This document shows positions 19,651 to 28,387 of a DNA stretch of 34,258 nt, piece by piece (positions within the stretch are counted from its first letter, which is position 1; each line of letters opens with the position of its first letter). Source of the stretch: Gammaproteobacteria bacterium. Lineage in GTDB: Bacteria > Pseudomonadota > Gammaproteobacteria > Ga0077536. The stretch spans positions 1 to 34,258 of the forward strand of contig JAUIFX010000023.1 in NCBI GenBank assembly GCA_030429865.1, written 5' to 3'. The position numbers were made by a program, and so were the translations under genes. The notes beneath the pieces are model-generated. The model did no database searches and was not told the DNA's origin. It saw nothing but the letters and a program-made list of their open reading frames with translations.

Positions 19651-20403
19651 TCAATCATCGCGTGACATGCGCTGCTCGATGGCGGCGAGAAAGCCGCGCA
19701 GGATCTGGCTCTCGGAGTGCAGCAGCCCGGCGCGGTTGAACAGGCGCTGCAGGCGCCGCTCGAGCAGCTTGGGCTGCGCCGGGTCGTAGTAGCCGACCGC
19801 CTCCATCACCGCCAGCGTGTGCGCGCGCAAGCCCTCGAGCTCGGCTGCCGCGGCCGGCGGATCGCGGCCCTCGCGAACCGCGGCCGGCGCCCCGGCGGCG
19901 TGGGCGAGGCGCAGCTCGTAGGCACAGATCTGCACGGCCTGGGCAAGATTGAGCGAGCGAAACGTGGCGCTGGTCGGAATGTGGATCGCGCGCTGGCAGC
20001 GGTCGAGTTCCTCGTTGGTCAGCCCGGAACGCTCGCGGCCGAACACGATCGCAACGTCCTCGCCGTCGGCCGCGATGGCCGCCGCGGCTTCGCGCGGACT
20101 CTGCGCCGGCCAGTCGATGTGGCGCTCGCGCGCGGTCGTGCCGTAGACCGTGCGCACGCCGCTCAGCGCCTCCTCGAGATGGGTATGCACGTTCGCACGG
20201 GCGAGGATGTCGTCGGCGCCCGCAGCGCGCGCGGTCGCCTCGGCACAGGGGAAGCGCGCCGGCGCCACCAGGTGCAGCGCGGACAGCCCCATCACCTTCA
20301 TCGCCCGCGCGGTGGCGCCGATATTGCCAGGGTGCGTGGTGCCGACCAGCACGATGCGCACGTGACCCAGTGGCGCCGCTCCGGACTCGGTGTTGCTGCT
20401 CAC
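19651..20403 (-). CDS. trmJ: tRNA (cytidine/uridine-2'-O-)-methyltransferase TrmJ
   Basis: SPOUT methyltransferase modifying ribose 32 of several tRNAs with SAM. The product begins near RIVLVGTTHPGNIGATARAM, includes IVFGRERSGLTNEEL and the knot segment IPTSATFRSLNLAQAVQICAYEL. A C-terminal helical domain (LERRLQRLFNRA) follows, as in E. coli TrmJ. I chose the GTG at 20403 (250 residues, GGAGG 11-12 nt upstream) because the upstream GTG at 20454 would lie at or above the apparent -10 element TACACT (20451-20446). Divergent from suhB, a conserved pair. A start at 20454 remains possible. Confidence 0.92.
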   Translation of the reverse strand: MSSNTESGAAPLGHVRIVLVGTTHPGNIGATARAMKVMGLSALHLVAPARFPCAEATARAAGADDILARANVHTHLEEALSGVRTVYGTTARERHIDWPAQSPREAAAAIAADGEDVAIVFGRERSGLTNEELDRCQRAIHIPTSATFRSLNLAQAVQICAYELRLAHAAGAPAAVREGRDPPAAAAELEGLRAHTLAVMEAVGYYDPAQPKLLERRLQRLFNRAGLLHSESQILRGFLAAIEQRMSRDD

Positions 20404-20445
20404 GATGGCCGTGTTCCTCCGCTGTTCGGGCCCGCCCGGCGCGGG

Positions 20446-20451
20446 AGTGTA
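20446..20451 (-). promoter_or_regulatory. Candidate -10 element of trmJ
   Basis: Minus-strand TACACT in GGTGTACACTCCC. The -35 is not recognisable. If correct, transcription starts near 20440 and excludes the GTG at 20454 as trmJ start. Confidence 0.25.
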
Positions 20452-20491
20452 CACCGTGGCGCACGGCCCGCCCCGTTCGCCACCGCCAGCC

Positions 20492-20500
20492 TGCTAGAAT
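20492..20500 (+). promoter_or_regulatory. Candidate extended -10 promoter of suhB
   Basis: TGCTAGAAT: a TG dinucleotide one base before TAGAAT (20495-20500), followed by CGCGCGC. The -35 is poor, as is usual for extended -10 promoters. The predicted leader is about 25 nt to the suhB ATG at 20533. Confidence 0.42.
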
Positions 20501-20532
20501 CGCGCGCATCGCTCCACACCATCGGGCCCTTC

Positions 20533-21345
20533 ATGCACCCCATGCTCAACATCGCCGTGCGCGCCGCGCGGCGGGCCGGCACCATCATCTCGCGCGGGCA
20601 GAACCGGCTGCATGAGCTCAAGATCGATCGCAAGGGACACCAGGATTACGTCTCGCAGATCGATCGCGAGGCCGAGGCCGCCATCATCGAGACCCTGCTC
20701 GGCGCCTACCCCGGCCACGCGGTACTCGCCGAGGAATCGGGCGGACAGGGCGAGTCGGAATTCGAATGGGTCGTCGACCCGCTCGACGGGACGCTCAATT
20801 ACCTGCACGGCTACCCGCAGTTCGCCGTCTCCATCGCGCTCAGGGTGCGCGGCCGTCTCGACCAGGCCGTGATCTACGACCCGGTACGCGACGAGATGTT
20901 CACCGCCTCGCGCGGCGGCGGCGCACAGCTCAACGGCCACCGCATTCGCGTCGGGCGCTGCCAGCACCTCGACAACGCCCTGCTCGCGACCGGCTTCCCG
21001 GTGCGCCGCGCCGAACAGCTCAAGGATTACATCCCGTCGTTCGCCGCGATGCTCGCGCAATGCGCCGACGTGCGCCGCGCCGGCGCCGCCGCGCTCGATC
21101 TCGCGCACGTCGCCTGCGGCCGTCTCGACGGCTTCTGGGAGTTCGGCCTCAAGCCCTGGGACATCGCCGCCGGCGCCCTCATCGTGCTCGAATCGGGTGG
21201 CCTGGTCGGCGATCCGCAGGGCGGCGAAACGCATCTCGCCTGCGGCCACGTGGTCGCGGCCAACCCCAAGCTCTACCGCCAGCTGCTCGGCGTGCTCTCG
21301 CAGCACCGTACGCCGATGAAGCGGCCGGGCGCGGACGGCGGCTGA
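20533..21345 (+). CDS. suhB: Inositol-1-monophosphatase family protein SuhB
   Basis: Mg-dependent phosphatase, also known in E. coli as a component of rRNA transcription antitermination complexes. 270 residues, starting MHPMLNIAVRAARRAG exactly as in the enterobacterial protein. Metal ligands are in LAEESG (E67/E68) and VDPLDGTLNY (D82, D85), with the later WDIAAGALI motif. The start codon follows the apparent extended -10 by about 30 nt. The glycosyltransferase gene begins 25 bp after the stop and probably shares the transcript. Confidence 0.95.
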   Translation: MHPMLNIAVRAARRAGTIISRGQNRLHELKIDRKGHQDYVSQIDREAEAAIIETLLGAYPGHAVLAEESGGQGESEFEWVVDPLDGTLNYLHGYPQFAVSIALRVRGRLDQAVIYDPVRDEMFTASRGGGAQLNGHRIRVGRCQHLDNALLATGFPVRRAEQLKDYIPSFAAMLAQCADVRRAGAAALDLAHVACGRLDGFWEFGLKPWDIAAGALIVLESGGLVGDPQGGETHLACGHVVAANPKLYRQLLGVLSQHRTPMKRPGADGG

Positions 21346-21370
21346 GGCCCGCCGGCGCCGCGGCAGTACG

Positions 21371-22270
21371 ATGAGCCAGGTCTCGATCATCCTCCCGGCC
21401 CGCAACGAGGCCCGCAACCTCGAGAAGCTGCTGCCGGAAATCCGGCACCACCACCCGGATGCCGAGATCATCGTCGTCAACGACGGCAGCACCGACGATA
21501 CCGCGGCGGTCTGCGCGCGCTTCGAGGTGCGCTGCATCCACCATCCCTACAGCATGGGCAACGGCGCCGCGGTCAAATCGGGTGCGCGCCAGGCGAGTCA
21601 CGACGTGCTGGTGTTCCTGGACGCCGACGGCCAGCACGACCCGGCGGTCATCGCGAGCCTCGTCGCCAAGCTCGAGGAAGGTTACGAGATGGCGGTCGGC
21701 GCGCGCACCTGGGGCAGCCATGCCTCGCCGCAGCGCCTTGCCGCGAACTGGATCTACAACCACCTCGCGAGCTACATGGCCGGCCACCGTATCGCCGACC
21801 TGACCTCGGGTTTCCGCGCCGTGCGGGCGCGGCATTTCCGCCGCTTCCTGTATCTCTACCCGAACGGCTTCTCCTACCCGACGACCTGCACCATGGCGTT
21901 CTTCCGCTCCGGACTGCCGGTCGCCTACGTGCCGATCGCGGCGCGCAGCCGCAGCGGCAAGAGCCACATCCGCCTGCTCGAGGACGGCGTGCGCTTCTTC
22001 ATGATCATCCTCAAGGTCGGCACGCTGTTCTCGCCGATGCGCCTGTTCCTGCCGGTCAGCCTCGCCCTGTTCATGACCGGCGCACTGTACTACCTCTACA
22101 CTTTCATCAACTTCCACCGCTTCACCAACATGTCGGCCGTGGTGTTCCTGTCCGCCGTGCTGACGTTTCTCATCGGCATCCTCGCCGAACTCGTCTCTGC
22201 GCTGCATTACAAGGAGGCCGATGCCGAGCGGCGCCTGGTGCGTCGTGACGACGACCCCGATGCGCCGTAG
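21371..22270 (+). CDS. Family 2 glycosyltransferase, DPM1/polyprenyl-phosphate-sugar synthase-like
   Basis: 299-residue GT2 enzyme. The nucleotide-sugar domain starts VSIILPARNEARNLEKLL; VNDGSTDDT (36-44) and DADGQHDP (84-91) carry the metal and sugar-nucleotide acids. The segment SGFRAVR...YPNGFSYPTT, then RSGKSH, resembles dolichol/polyprenyl-phosphate mannose or glucose synthases. Two hydrophobic helices near the C-terminus (about 220-275) would anchor it in the membrane, as in DPM1-like bacterial proteins. The probable role is loading a hexose onto polyprenyl phosphate; donor sugar is unknown. It follows suhB by 25 bp and is convergent with the two GT-C genes, which would need such a lipid-linked sugar. 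Confidence 0.85.
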   Translation: MSQVSIILPARNEARNLEKLLPEIRHHHPDAEIIVVNDGSTDDTAAVCARFEVRCIHHPYSMGNGAAVKSGARQASHDVLVFLDADGQHDPAVIASLVAKLEEGYEMAVGARTWGSHASPQRLAANWIYNHLASYMAGHRIADLTSGFRAVRARHFRRFLYLYPNGFSYPTTCTMAFFRSGLPVAYVPIAARSRSGKSHIRLLEDGVRFFMIILKVGTLFSPMRLFLPVSLALFMTGALYYLYTFINFHRFTNMSAVVFLSAVLTFLIGILAELVSALHYKEADAERRLVRRDDDPDAP

Positions 22271-22348
22271 GCACCGCGCCGCGCGGACCGCAAGCCGCGG
22301 CCCCGGGCCGTGTGCGCCGGGCGGCCCGCGCGCGGCGGCATGCCGTGC

Positions 22349-24208
22349 TCAGGGCGCCGCGCGCGCAGCGGCAGCAACGAGTTCGGCGACGCCCTCGTCG
22401 AGCATGGCGTAGCGCCCGCTGCGGTCGACCGCGCGCGCACGCTCGAGCGCGGCGCGGGCCGCCGCGGCATCCCCAAGCTCGGCGTGCCACTCCGCCGCGA
22501 GGTAGTGCGCGAAGGCATCGCTGCGCTGGTGGCGGGCAGCGGCGTCGAGCCAGGCGAGCGCCGTTTCCCGCTCGCCGGACTGCCACGCCAGCCGCGCGGC
22601 ATACATCCGCACCCGGTAGCGGGTGGGCGCGTTGGCCGGCTGCTTGCTCATCGCCCAGAGCATCTCGCGCATGGTCGTCACCGGCACGGCGCAGCTGCCG
22701 TTCATCGTCGCCTCGGCCAGATAGAGCAATACCTGGGTGGCGAAGCGCTCCAGGCGGGGCGCCGCCGCGACACGCTCCGCGAGCGCTCCGAACGCATCGC
22801 TCGGTTGGCCGGTAGCAAGGCAGACGATGCGTTCACGCTCGGCGGCGAACGTCAGCACGCCGTCCTCCGGAAGCAGCGCCATGGCCCCCGCGGCATCACC
22901 GTTCGCGAGGCGCCACTCGACGAGCATCACGCGTGCGCGCAGGGATTGTGGGTGCGCCGCCAGCGCCGCGGCGTGCAGCTGCCCCGGGTCGCCCCACACC
23001 AGCGCACGGGTCGCGGTCAGCAGCAGCAGCACGCCGACCACGGCGCCCGCGGCGAGGCGCCGTACGCGGGGTCGGCCGCACCGCGCCAGCGCCGCCGCGG
23101 CAATCAGCGTGATGCCGGCGAGCGGCAGGTAGGTGCGGTGTTCGTAGGCGAGATCGAGGCCGATGAAGCTCGACTCGAGCGCCAGGCCGACGAGGAACAG
23201 TGCTGCCCCGAAGGCGAGCAGGGGCGCGCGGCGGCGCAACCACAGCGTGGCCGCGGCCAGTGCGGCGAGCAGCGCAAGCGCGGCACTCGCGGCCGGGTCG
23301 CCGGCAAGACTCTCGCTGACGCGGATGTCGTCGTGGTAGAAGCCGTAGTCCTGGCGGCGCGGCAGCAGGATCCAGCGCAGGTAGGTCACGATCACGCGCG
23401 GCTCGGTGAGCAGGCGCTCGAGCGGGCCGAACTCGCGCAGCCGGTAGCCGCGCGCCAGCAGTGCGGCGTCGTTGCGCAGGAACAGCCAGGCGCCCGCCGC
23501 GGCCGGCAACACGGTGAGGGCGAGCAGCACGAGCACCAGCCAGCGCGGGCGCCGCGTGCCGGCGAAAACCGTCAGCTCGAGTGCGGCGGCGAGATAGGGC
23601 AGCAAGGCGCCGTTCTCCTTGCTGAGCGCGGCCAGCGCGGTGCACGGCAGCAGGCCGAGCAGGATCGCCGGGATACCGCCCCGGCCGGCATCGAGTGCGT
23701 TGCGGCCACGCGCATAGAGCCACAGTCCGAGCAGCATGAACAGCGTGGCCAGCTCGGTCATGCGCTGCACGGTGTAGAGCACCGTGCTGACCTGCAGCGG
23801 ATGCACCAGCCACAACACCGTGGCGATGAGCGCGATCTCGCGCACGCGTGCCACGTCGCGCAACACCCGCTGCGTAATCTCGATCAGCGTCGCGTAGAGC
23901 ACGAGACCGGTCAACAGGTGAAGCGCGAGGTTGGTCGCCTTCCATGCCCCCCATGCGTCACCGTGCGCGAGCGCGTTGGCGGCGAAACTCAGCATCGCAA
24001 CGGGCCGACCGAGCATACCGCTGTGGCTCATCATCTGTGCCGGGTCGAACAGCAGCGAACGCGGCAGGCCGATGAGCGGTTCGAGCACCTCGGAATCATC
24101 GAGCAGCAGGGGCCCCGCCAGACCCGGCAGGTAGACGAGCGCCGTCGCGAGTACCGCCGAGATCAGCAGGCCGAAACAGGCCAGGGCGGTCCAGCGTGCA
24201 GACGTCAC
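22349..24208 (-). CDS. TMTC-like GT-C membrane glycosyltransferase with helical-repeat tail (second of tandem pair)
   Basis: 619-residue protein: about ten or more hydrophobic helices (residues ~6-395), then a soluble, Ala-rich helical region resembling TPR repeats (~400-619). An acidic pair, LLLDDSE (37-40), in the first external loop is where GT-C enzymes hold their catalytic acids. Other marks shared with TMTC / bacterial protein O-mannosyltransferase-like proteins are HPLQVSTVLYTVQRM (136-150), ALSKENG (194-200), LLTEPRVIVTYLRWILLP (a DUF1736-like segment) and YEHRTYLP (355-362). The GTG at 24208 overlaps the upstream paralogue's stop (GTGA); the longer frame to 24283 is unlikely. The substrate is inferred from context to be pilin; this is not proven. 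It ends convergent with the GT2 gene. Confidence 0.78.
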   Translation of the reverse strand: MTSARWTALACFGLLISAVLATALVYLPGLAGPLLLDDSEVLEPLIGLPRSLLFDPAQMMSHSGMLGRPVAMLSFAANALAHGDAWGAWKATNLALHLLTGLVLYATLIEITQRVLRDVARVREIALIATVLWLVHPLQVSTVLYTVQRMTELATLFMLLGLWLYARGRNALDAGRGGIPAILLGLLPCTALAALSKENGALLPYLAAALELTVFAGTRRPRWLVLVLLALTVLPAAAGAWLFLRNDAALLARGYRLREFGPLERLLTEPRVIVTYLRWILLPRRQDYGFYHDDIRVSESLAGDPAASAALALLAALAAATLWLRRRAPLLAFGAALFLVGLALESSFIGLDLAYEHRTYLPLAGITLIAAAALARCGRPRVRRLAAGAVVGVLLLLTATRALVWGDPGQLHAAALAAHPQSLRARVMLVEWRLANGDAAGAMALLPEDGVLTFAAERERIVCLATGQPSDAFGALAERVAAAPRLERFATQVLLYLAEATMNGSCAVPVTTMREMLWAMSKQPANAPTRYRVRMYAARLAWQSGERETALAWLDAAARHQRSDAFAHYLAAEWHAELGDAAAARAALERARAVDRSGRYAMLDEGVAELVAAAARAAP

Positions 24209-26124
24209 GGCGAGGCTCCCGGGGTGGCGACAACCCGGCGCAGGCGCCGCAGGTAGGGTCGCAGCGTTACGGATGCGTGCCACGGCAGGCTTGCGCGAAC
24301 GCTGCTTGCCTGGCGCCGCGCCGCATCCGGTTGGCCATGGGCGGCGAGCGCTTCGGCGAGGCGCACGCGGTGATCGAGCCGCGCGCCGGGTTGGGCATCG
24401 AGTTCGCGCAACAGCCCGATGCCTGCCGGCCCGTCACCGAGGATCCGCAGGTAGTAGATGGCCAGCCACGCCGTGGTCTCGCGACGCCAGTAGCCGCCAC
24501 CGGCAGCGCCATCGAGCAGCGTGCCGGCGAGTGCGAAGACCGGCGCGGGATCGGCACGGCAGCCCTGTGCGACCTGGCAGCGTACCAGTTGGCGAAAGAC
24601 CTTGGCGCGCAGCCGCGTGCCGTGGCCGGCGAGTACGTCCAGCAATGCCGCGACGCGCGCTTCGTCGCCAGCCTCGCTGGCGAGCTGCAGCAGGGTACCG
24701 AGTGCGAGCGCGGGATGCGCTGCAAGCGCGGCGGCGCGCTCGATGGCGGCGATACCCGCGGCGTAGTCCTGCCGCTCCCCGTTGGCGCGCGCTCGCTCGA
24801 CCAGCAGCCGTCCGAGCTCGTAATGGCTCCGCGCGGAGCGCGGATGGGCGGCGGCGTCGTAGGCCATCATGCTGAGCGGATCGCTCCAGCGATCGGCGCG
24901 CAGGCCGCTCGAAACCGCGAGCGCGATCGACGTTGCGGCGGCCAGCGGCAGCCCCAACCGCCGGGCGCCCGCGCGCCTGAGCAAGGCCGCCACGCCGAGT
25001 ACCATCACCAACAGGGGCCCGAGGCTTGCCAGGTAGTTGCGATGCTCGTGCATCAGTTCGAGCGGCAGCACGGTCGATTCGAGCGCGTGGCCGGCCAGGA
25101 ACCAAGCCAGGCCGAAGGCGAGCCAGCGCGGACGTCCTCGCCACGCGAGCGCGCCGAGGGCGGCGACCGCGAGCAGTGCCGGCAGCGTCGTGAACGGTGT
25201 GAACAGGCCGCGCGAGACCACCACGTCATCGTGGAACAGCGCAAAAGCCGAAGGCTGCGGCCAGGCCAGCATGCCGAGGTAGCGCAGCAGCACGCGCGCC
25301 TCGGTAAGGAGGCGTTCGACCAGCGTGAAATCGCGCGCGCCGTAGCGCATGCCGACGCTTTCGGGAACGCTGACGGCGGCCACCGCAAACGCGGCTGCGG
25401 CAAGCAGGGCGACGCCGGCGAGACGCCGCCACGTCCGCCGGGTCCCGCCGAAGCGAAACGCGTGCGCCTCGATCGCGGCCACCATCAGCAGCATGACGAT
25501 GGCCGTCTCCTTGCTCGCGAGACCGCCGAGCAGGCACAACGCGAACGCGGGCCAGGTCCAGCGCGCCGTGCGACCGCCGCCGAGCTGGCGCAGCCGCGCG
25601 CGCGTGTAGACGATGAGACCGAGGAGCATGAAGGTGCCAGCGAGCAACGTCATGCGCTGCACCACGTAGAGGACCGGCGAGAGATTCAGCGGATGTACCG
25701 CCCACAAGGCCACCGCCAGCCAGGCCAGCGCGGCAGCATCCGGCGCCGCGATGCCGAAACGCGGCATCAGCAGGCGTACCAGCCACAGCAGCAGCAGCGC
25801 GTTGATCCCGTGCAGGACCAGGTTGACGCACTTGGCGGTCGTCGCGTCGAGCCCGAAAAGGCTGCGTTCGAAGGCGAAACTCAGCAGCGCGAGCGGGCGC
25901 CGCGTCGGGCCGGTGTGGGTAGAGAACGCGGCGTCGAGCAGTGCGGTCGCGCCGTAATCAGGCAGCGCCAGCGCCCCGTTGTCGACGACAACGTGGTAAT
26001 CGTCGAACAGGAAGCCGCCATCGAGCCCCGGCCAGAAGACCAGCACGACCAGGGCAAGCAGCGCGAGTGCCGCAGCGCCGGGGCCGGCGCGGACCCCGGG
26101 GGCGACGGACGGGTCCGTGCTCAC
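24205..26124 (-). CDS. TMTC-like GT-C membrane glycosyltransferase with helical-repeat tail (first of tandem pair)
   Basis: 639-residue paralogue of the following gene, aligning through most landmarks: FLFDDYHVVV with D41-D42 in the first external loop, RRPLALLSF, HPLNLSPVLYVVQRM (144-158), LASKETA (202-208), LLTEARVLLRYLGMLAWP (a DUF1736-like segment) and HEHRNYLAS (359-367). About ten helices are followed by a soluble helical tail from ~420. The family transfers sugar from polyprenyl-phosphate carriers to Ser/Thr in TMTC proteins; here the acceptor is unknown. The GTG at 26124 is chosen because the frame above it runs into the pilA terminator (26144-26179). Directly downstream of pilA and translationally coupled to the second paralogue by GTGA. 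Expression needs readthrough or an internal promoter. Confidence 0.78.
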   Translation of the reverse strand: MSTDPSVAPGVRAGPGAAALALLALVVLVFWPGLDGGFLFDDYHVVVDNGALALPDYGATALLDAAFSTHTGPTRRPLALLSFAFERSLFGLDATTAKCVNLVLHGINALLLLWLVRLLMPRFGIAAPDAAALAWLAVALWAVHPLNLSPVLYVVQRMTLLAGTFMLLGLIVYTRARLRQLGGGRTARWTWPAFALCLLGGLASKETAIVMLLMVAAIEAHAFRFGGTRRTWRRLAGVALLAAAAFAVAAVSVPESVGMRYGARDFTLVERLLTEARVLLRYLGMLAWPQPSAFALFHDDVVVSRGLFTPFTTLPALLAVAALGALAWRGRPRWLAFGLAWFLAGHALESTVLPLELMHEHRNYLASLGPLLVMVLGVAALLRRAGARRLGLPLAAATSIALAVSSGLRADRWSDPLSMMAYDAAAHPRSARSHYELGRLLVERARANGERQDYAAGIAAIERAAALAAHPALALGTLLQLASEAGDEARVAALLDVLAGHGTRLRAKVFRQLVRCQVAQGCRADPAPVFALAGTLLDGAAGGGYWRRETTAWLAIYYLRILGDGPAGIGLLRELDAQPGARLDHRVRLAEALAAHGQPDAARRQASSVRASLPWHASVTLRPYLRRLRRVVATPGASP

Positions 26125-26143
26125 GTGACCAAGAATCGGGGAC

Positions 26144-26179
26144 AAAAAAAAGAGCACGCCGCGGGAAGCGGCGTGCTCT
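26144..26179 (-). terminator. Rho-independent terminator after pilA
   Basis: A 12-bp perfect stem (26151-26162 with 26168-26179; loop 5 nt) is followed on the minus strand by eight Ts (26151-26144, the first pairing in the stem). It starts 28 nt after the pilA stop and is the cleanest intrinsic terminator in the window. It should cap abundant pilA mRNA while letting some polymerase through to the GT-C pair. Confidence 0.92.
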
Positions 26180-26206
26180 CGTTCGTCTCGTGCCGTGAAG
26201 CGGTGC

Positions 26207-26659
<453 letters not shown>

Positions 26660-26765
26660 TCAAAACGTCGTTGGTATCCGCGCGGCCGGTGCTCAGCTGC
26701 CTGCCCCGCGGTCTCCCGGGGTGCCGGTGGTCTGGAATGACCCGCCTGCGACTGCCGTCAGTACA

Positions 26766-26781
26766 TGCAGCCCGCGTGCCA
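26766..26781 (-). promoter_or_regulatory. Sigma-54 (RpoN) promoter of pilA
   Basis: Minus strand reads TGGCACGCGGGCTGCA: the -24 element TGGCAC (26781-26776) and the -12 element CTGCA (26770-26766) with the exact spacing of the consensus TGGCAC-N5-TTGCA, one mismatch. Transcription would start near 26755, giving a leader of ~113 nt. PilR, the expected activator, is encoded just upstream. Confidence 0.82.
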
Positions 26782-26889
26782 ACTTGCCTCGATACCGCTT
26801 ATTCCTTGATGAGACGGGCTTTTGCGCGCGAATCGTGCCTGGCAAGCCGGCCTGGCAGCAGGTGACCCCGGGGCGATGCGCGGCACAAT

Positions 26890-26906
26890 GTGACGTTGAG
26901 CGTCAC
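26890..26906. promoter_or_regulatory. Perfect dyad upstream of the pilA promoter
   Basis: GTGACG-TTGAG-CGTCAC, about 110-125 bp upstream of the -24 element, a normal distance for an enhancer-type activator site. It does not match the CRP spacing (TGTGA-N6-TCACA). I cannot assign a binding protein; PilR is one possibility. Confidence 0.3.
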
Positions 26907-26998
26907 TAGGCGACGGGCACGACGCCTCGAAGCAGCGCCGGGGCGGACCGCGACGGGCGGAACGGGGTCCGCGTGTCGTGGTCCGTCCGCTGGCGACC

Positions 26999-28387
26999 TC
27001 ATTCGATGCCGAGCTTCTCCAGGCGGTAGCGCAGCGCACGGAAGCTGATGCCGAGCAGCTTCGCCGCCTGGGTCTTGTTCCAGCGCGTGCGCTCCAGTGC
27101 CTCGACGATGCGCTGACGCTCGACGTCGTCGAGGTAGGCCTGCAGTTCCGCACCGCCGGCCGGCGGCACGGCCGGATTGGCGGCAGCCGGCGGCGCCGCG
27201 GCGCTGGCCGGGCTGCCGGCGGTGGCCGACGGGGGTGCCGCGGTGTCCGCCGCTGCGCCGTTCAGGCGCAGGTCGGCTGCGTGGATCTCGTCGTTCTCGC
27301 ACAGCGTCAGCGCGCGCTCGAGAATGTTCTCGAGTTCGCGCACGTTGCCGGGGAAGTCATAGGCCGCCAGCGCATCGCGCGCGGCGCGTCCCAGGGTCGG
27401 CGTCGGCACGCCGAACTCGGCCGCTTTCTGCCCGAGGAAATGGTCGATGAGCAACTCGACATCGTCGCGCCGCTCGCGTAGTGGCGGCACGTTCAGCTCG
27501 ATGACGTTCAGGCGATAGTAGAGGTCCTGGCGGAACGCGCCGCGCTCGACCAGCGCCGCCAGGTTCTTGTGCGTGGCGCACAGGATACGGCAGTCGACCG
27601 GGACCTCCTCCTCGGCGCCGACCGGGCGCACGCGCTTTTCCTGGATCGCGCGGAGCAGCTTGACCTGCATGTGCAGCGGCAGCTCGGCGACTTCGTCGAG
27701 GAACAACGTGCCGCCGTCGGCGGCCTGGAACAGCCCGGGCTTGTCGGCGACCGCGCCGGTGAAACTGCCCTTGCGGTGCCCGAACAGCTCGCTTTCCATG
27801 AGTTCGTCGGGGATCGCGCCGCAGTTGACGGGCACGAACGCGGCTTCCGCGCGCGCCCCCTGCTCGTGAATGAGCCGCGCGACGAGTTCCTTGCCGGTGC
27901 CGGACTCGCCGCTGATGTAGACCGGCGCCTGGCTGCGGGCGAGCTTGGCGACGGTCGCGCGCAGGCGCTCGATCGGCGCCGATTGCCCGATCAGCGCGCG
28001 CGAGGACTCGGCCGGCGTGCCGCGCAGGCGCAATGCCTGGGCGACCAGGTTGCGCAGATCCTTGAGATCGACCGGCTTGGTGACGAAATCGAACGCGCCG
28101 GACTTGAGCGCCTGGATCGCCGATTCCATGTTGCCGTGCGCGGTGATGACCGCGATCGGCAGGCGCGGATAGCGCCGCGCGACGAGCGCGACGAGGTCTA
28201 GCCCGTTGCCGTCGGGCAGGCGCATATCGGTCAGGCAGAGGTCGAAGTGCTCCTCGCGCAGCAGCGACTCGGCCTCGTTCATGTTGGCCGCCGCGGCGCT
28301 CGCGACATCCATGCGTGCGAGGGTGATGGACAGCAGCTCGCGGATATCCGGTTCGTCGTCGACGATCAGGGCGCGATGTTCGCTCAT
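26999..28387 (-). CDS. pilR: NtrC-family sigma-54 response regulator PilR
   Basis: Activator of pilA transcription, 462 residues. Receiver domain: acidic pair D10-D11, phospho-acceptor D54 (CLTDMRLPDG), and K104 in FVTKP. AAA+ domain: Walker A GESGTGKE (160-167), the sigma-54 contact loop GSFTGA (207-212), Walker B LFLDE (228-232). A Pro/Ala-rich linker (about 395-425) leads to a Fis-type helix-turn-helix (NKTQAAKLLGISFRALRYRL). The ATG at 28387 overlaps the pilS stop (ATGA). Phosphorylated by PilS, it should act at the pilA sigma-54 promoter. Confidence 0.95.
   Translation of the reverse strand: MSEHRALIVDDEPDIRELLSITLARMDVASAAAANMNEAESLLREEHFDLCLTDMRLPDGNGLDLVALVARRYPRLPIAVITAHGNMESAIQALKSGAFDFVTKPVDLKDLRNLVAQALRLRGTPAESSRALIGQSAPIERLRATVAKLARSQAPVYISGESGTGKELVARLIHEQGARAEAAFVPVNCGAIPDELMESELFGHRKGSFTGAVADKPGLFQAADGGTLFLDEVAELPLHMQVKLLRAIQEKRVRPVGAEEEVPVDCRILCATHKNLAALVERGAFRQDLYYRLNVIELNVPPLRERRDDVELLIDHFLGQKAAEFGVPTPTLGRAARDALAAYDFPGNVRELENILERALTLCENDEIHAADLRLNGAAADTAAPPSATAGSPASAAAPPAAANPAVPPAGGAELQAYLDDVERQRIVEALERTRWNKTQAAKLLGISFRALRYRLEKLGIE

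Noticed and set aside
22310-24256. 648-codon open frame on the plus strand
   Set aside because: It is antisense to the second GT-C gene, low in hydrophobic residues, rich in Arg/Gln/Gly and matches no family; such shadow frames are expected at this GC content.
26890-26906. CRP/Fnr-type site
   Set aside because: The TGTGA and TCAC half-sites are 9 nt apart rather than the required spacing, so the palindrome is reported only as an unassigned dyad.
26943-26972. Terminator after pilR
   Set aside because: The stem is only 7 bp with a 16-nt loop and is not followed by Ts on the minus strand.
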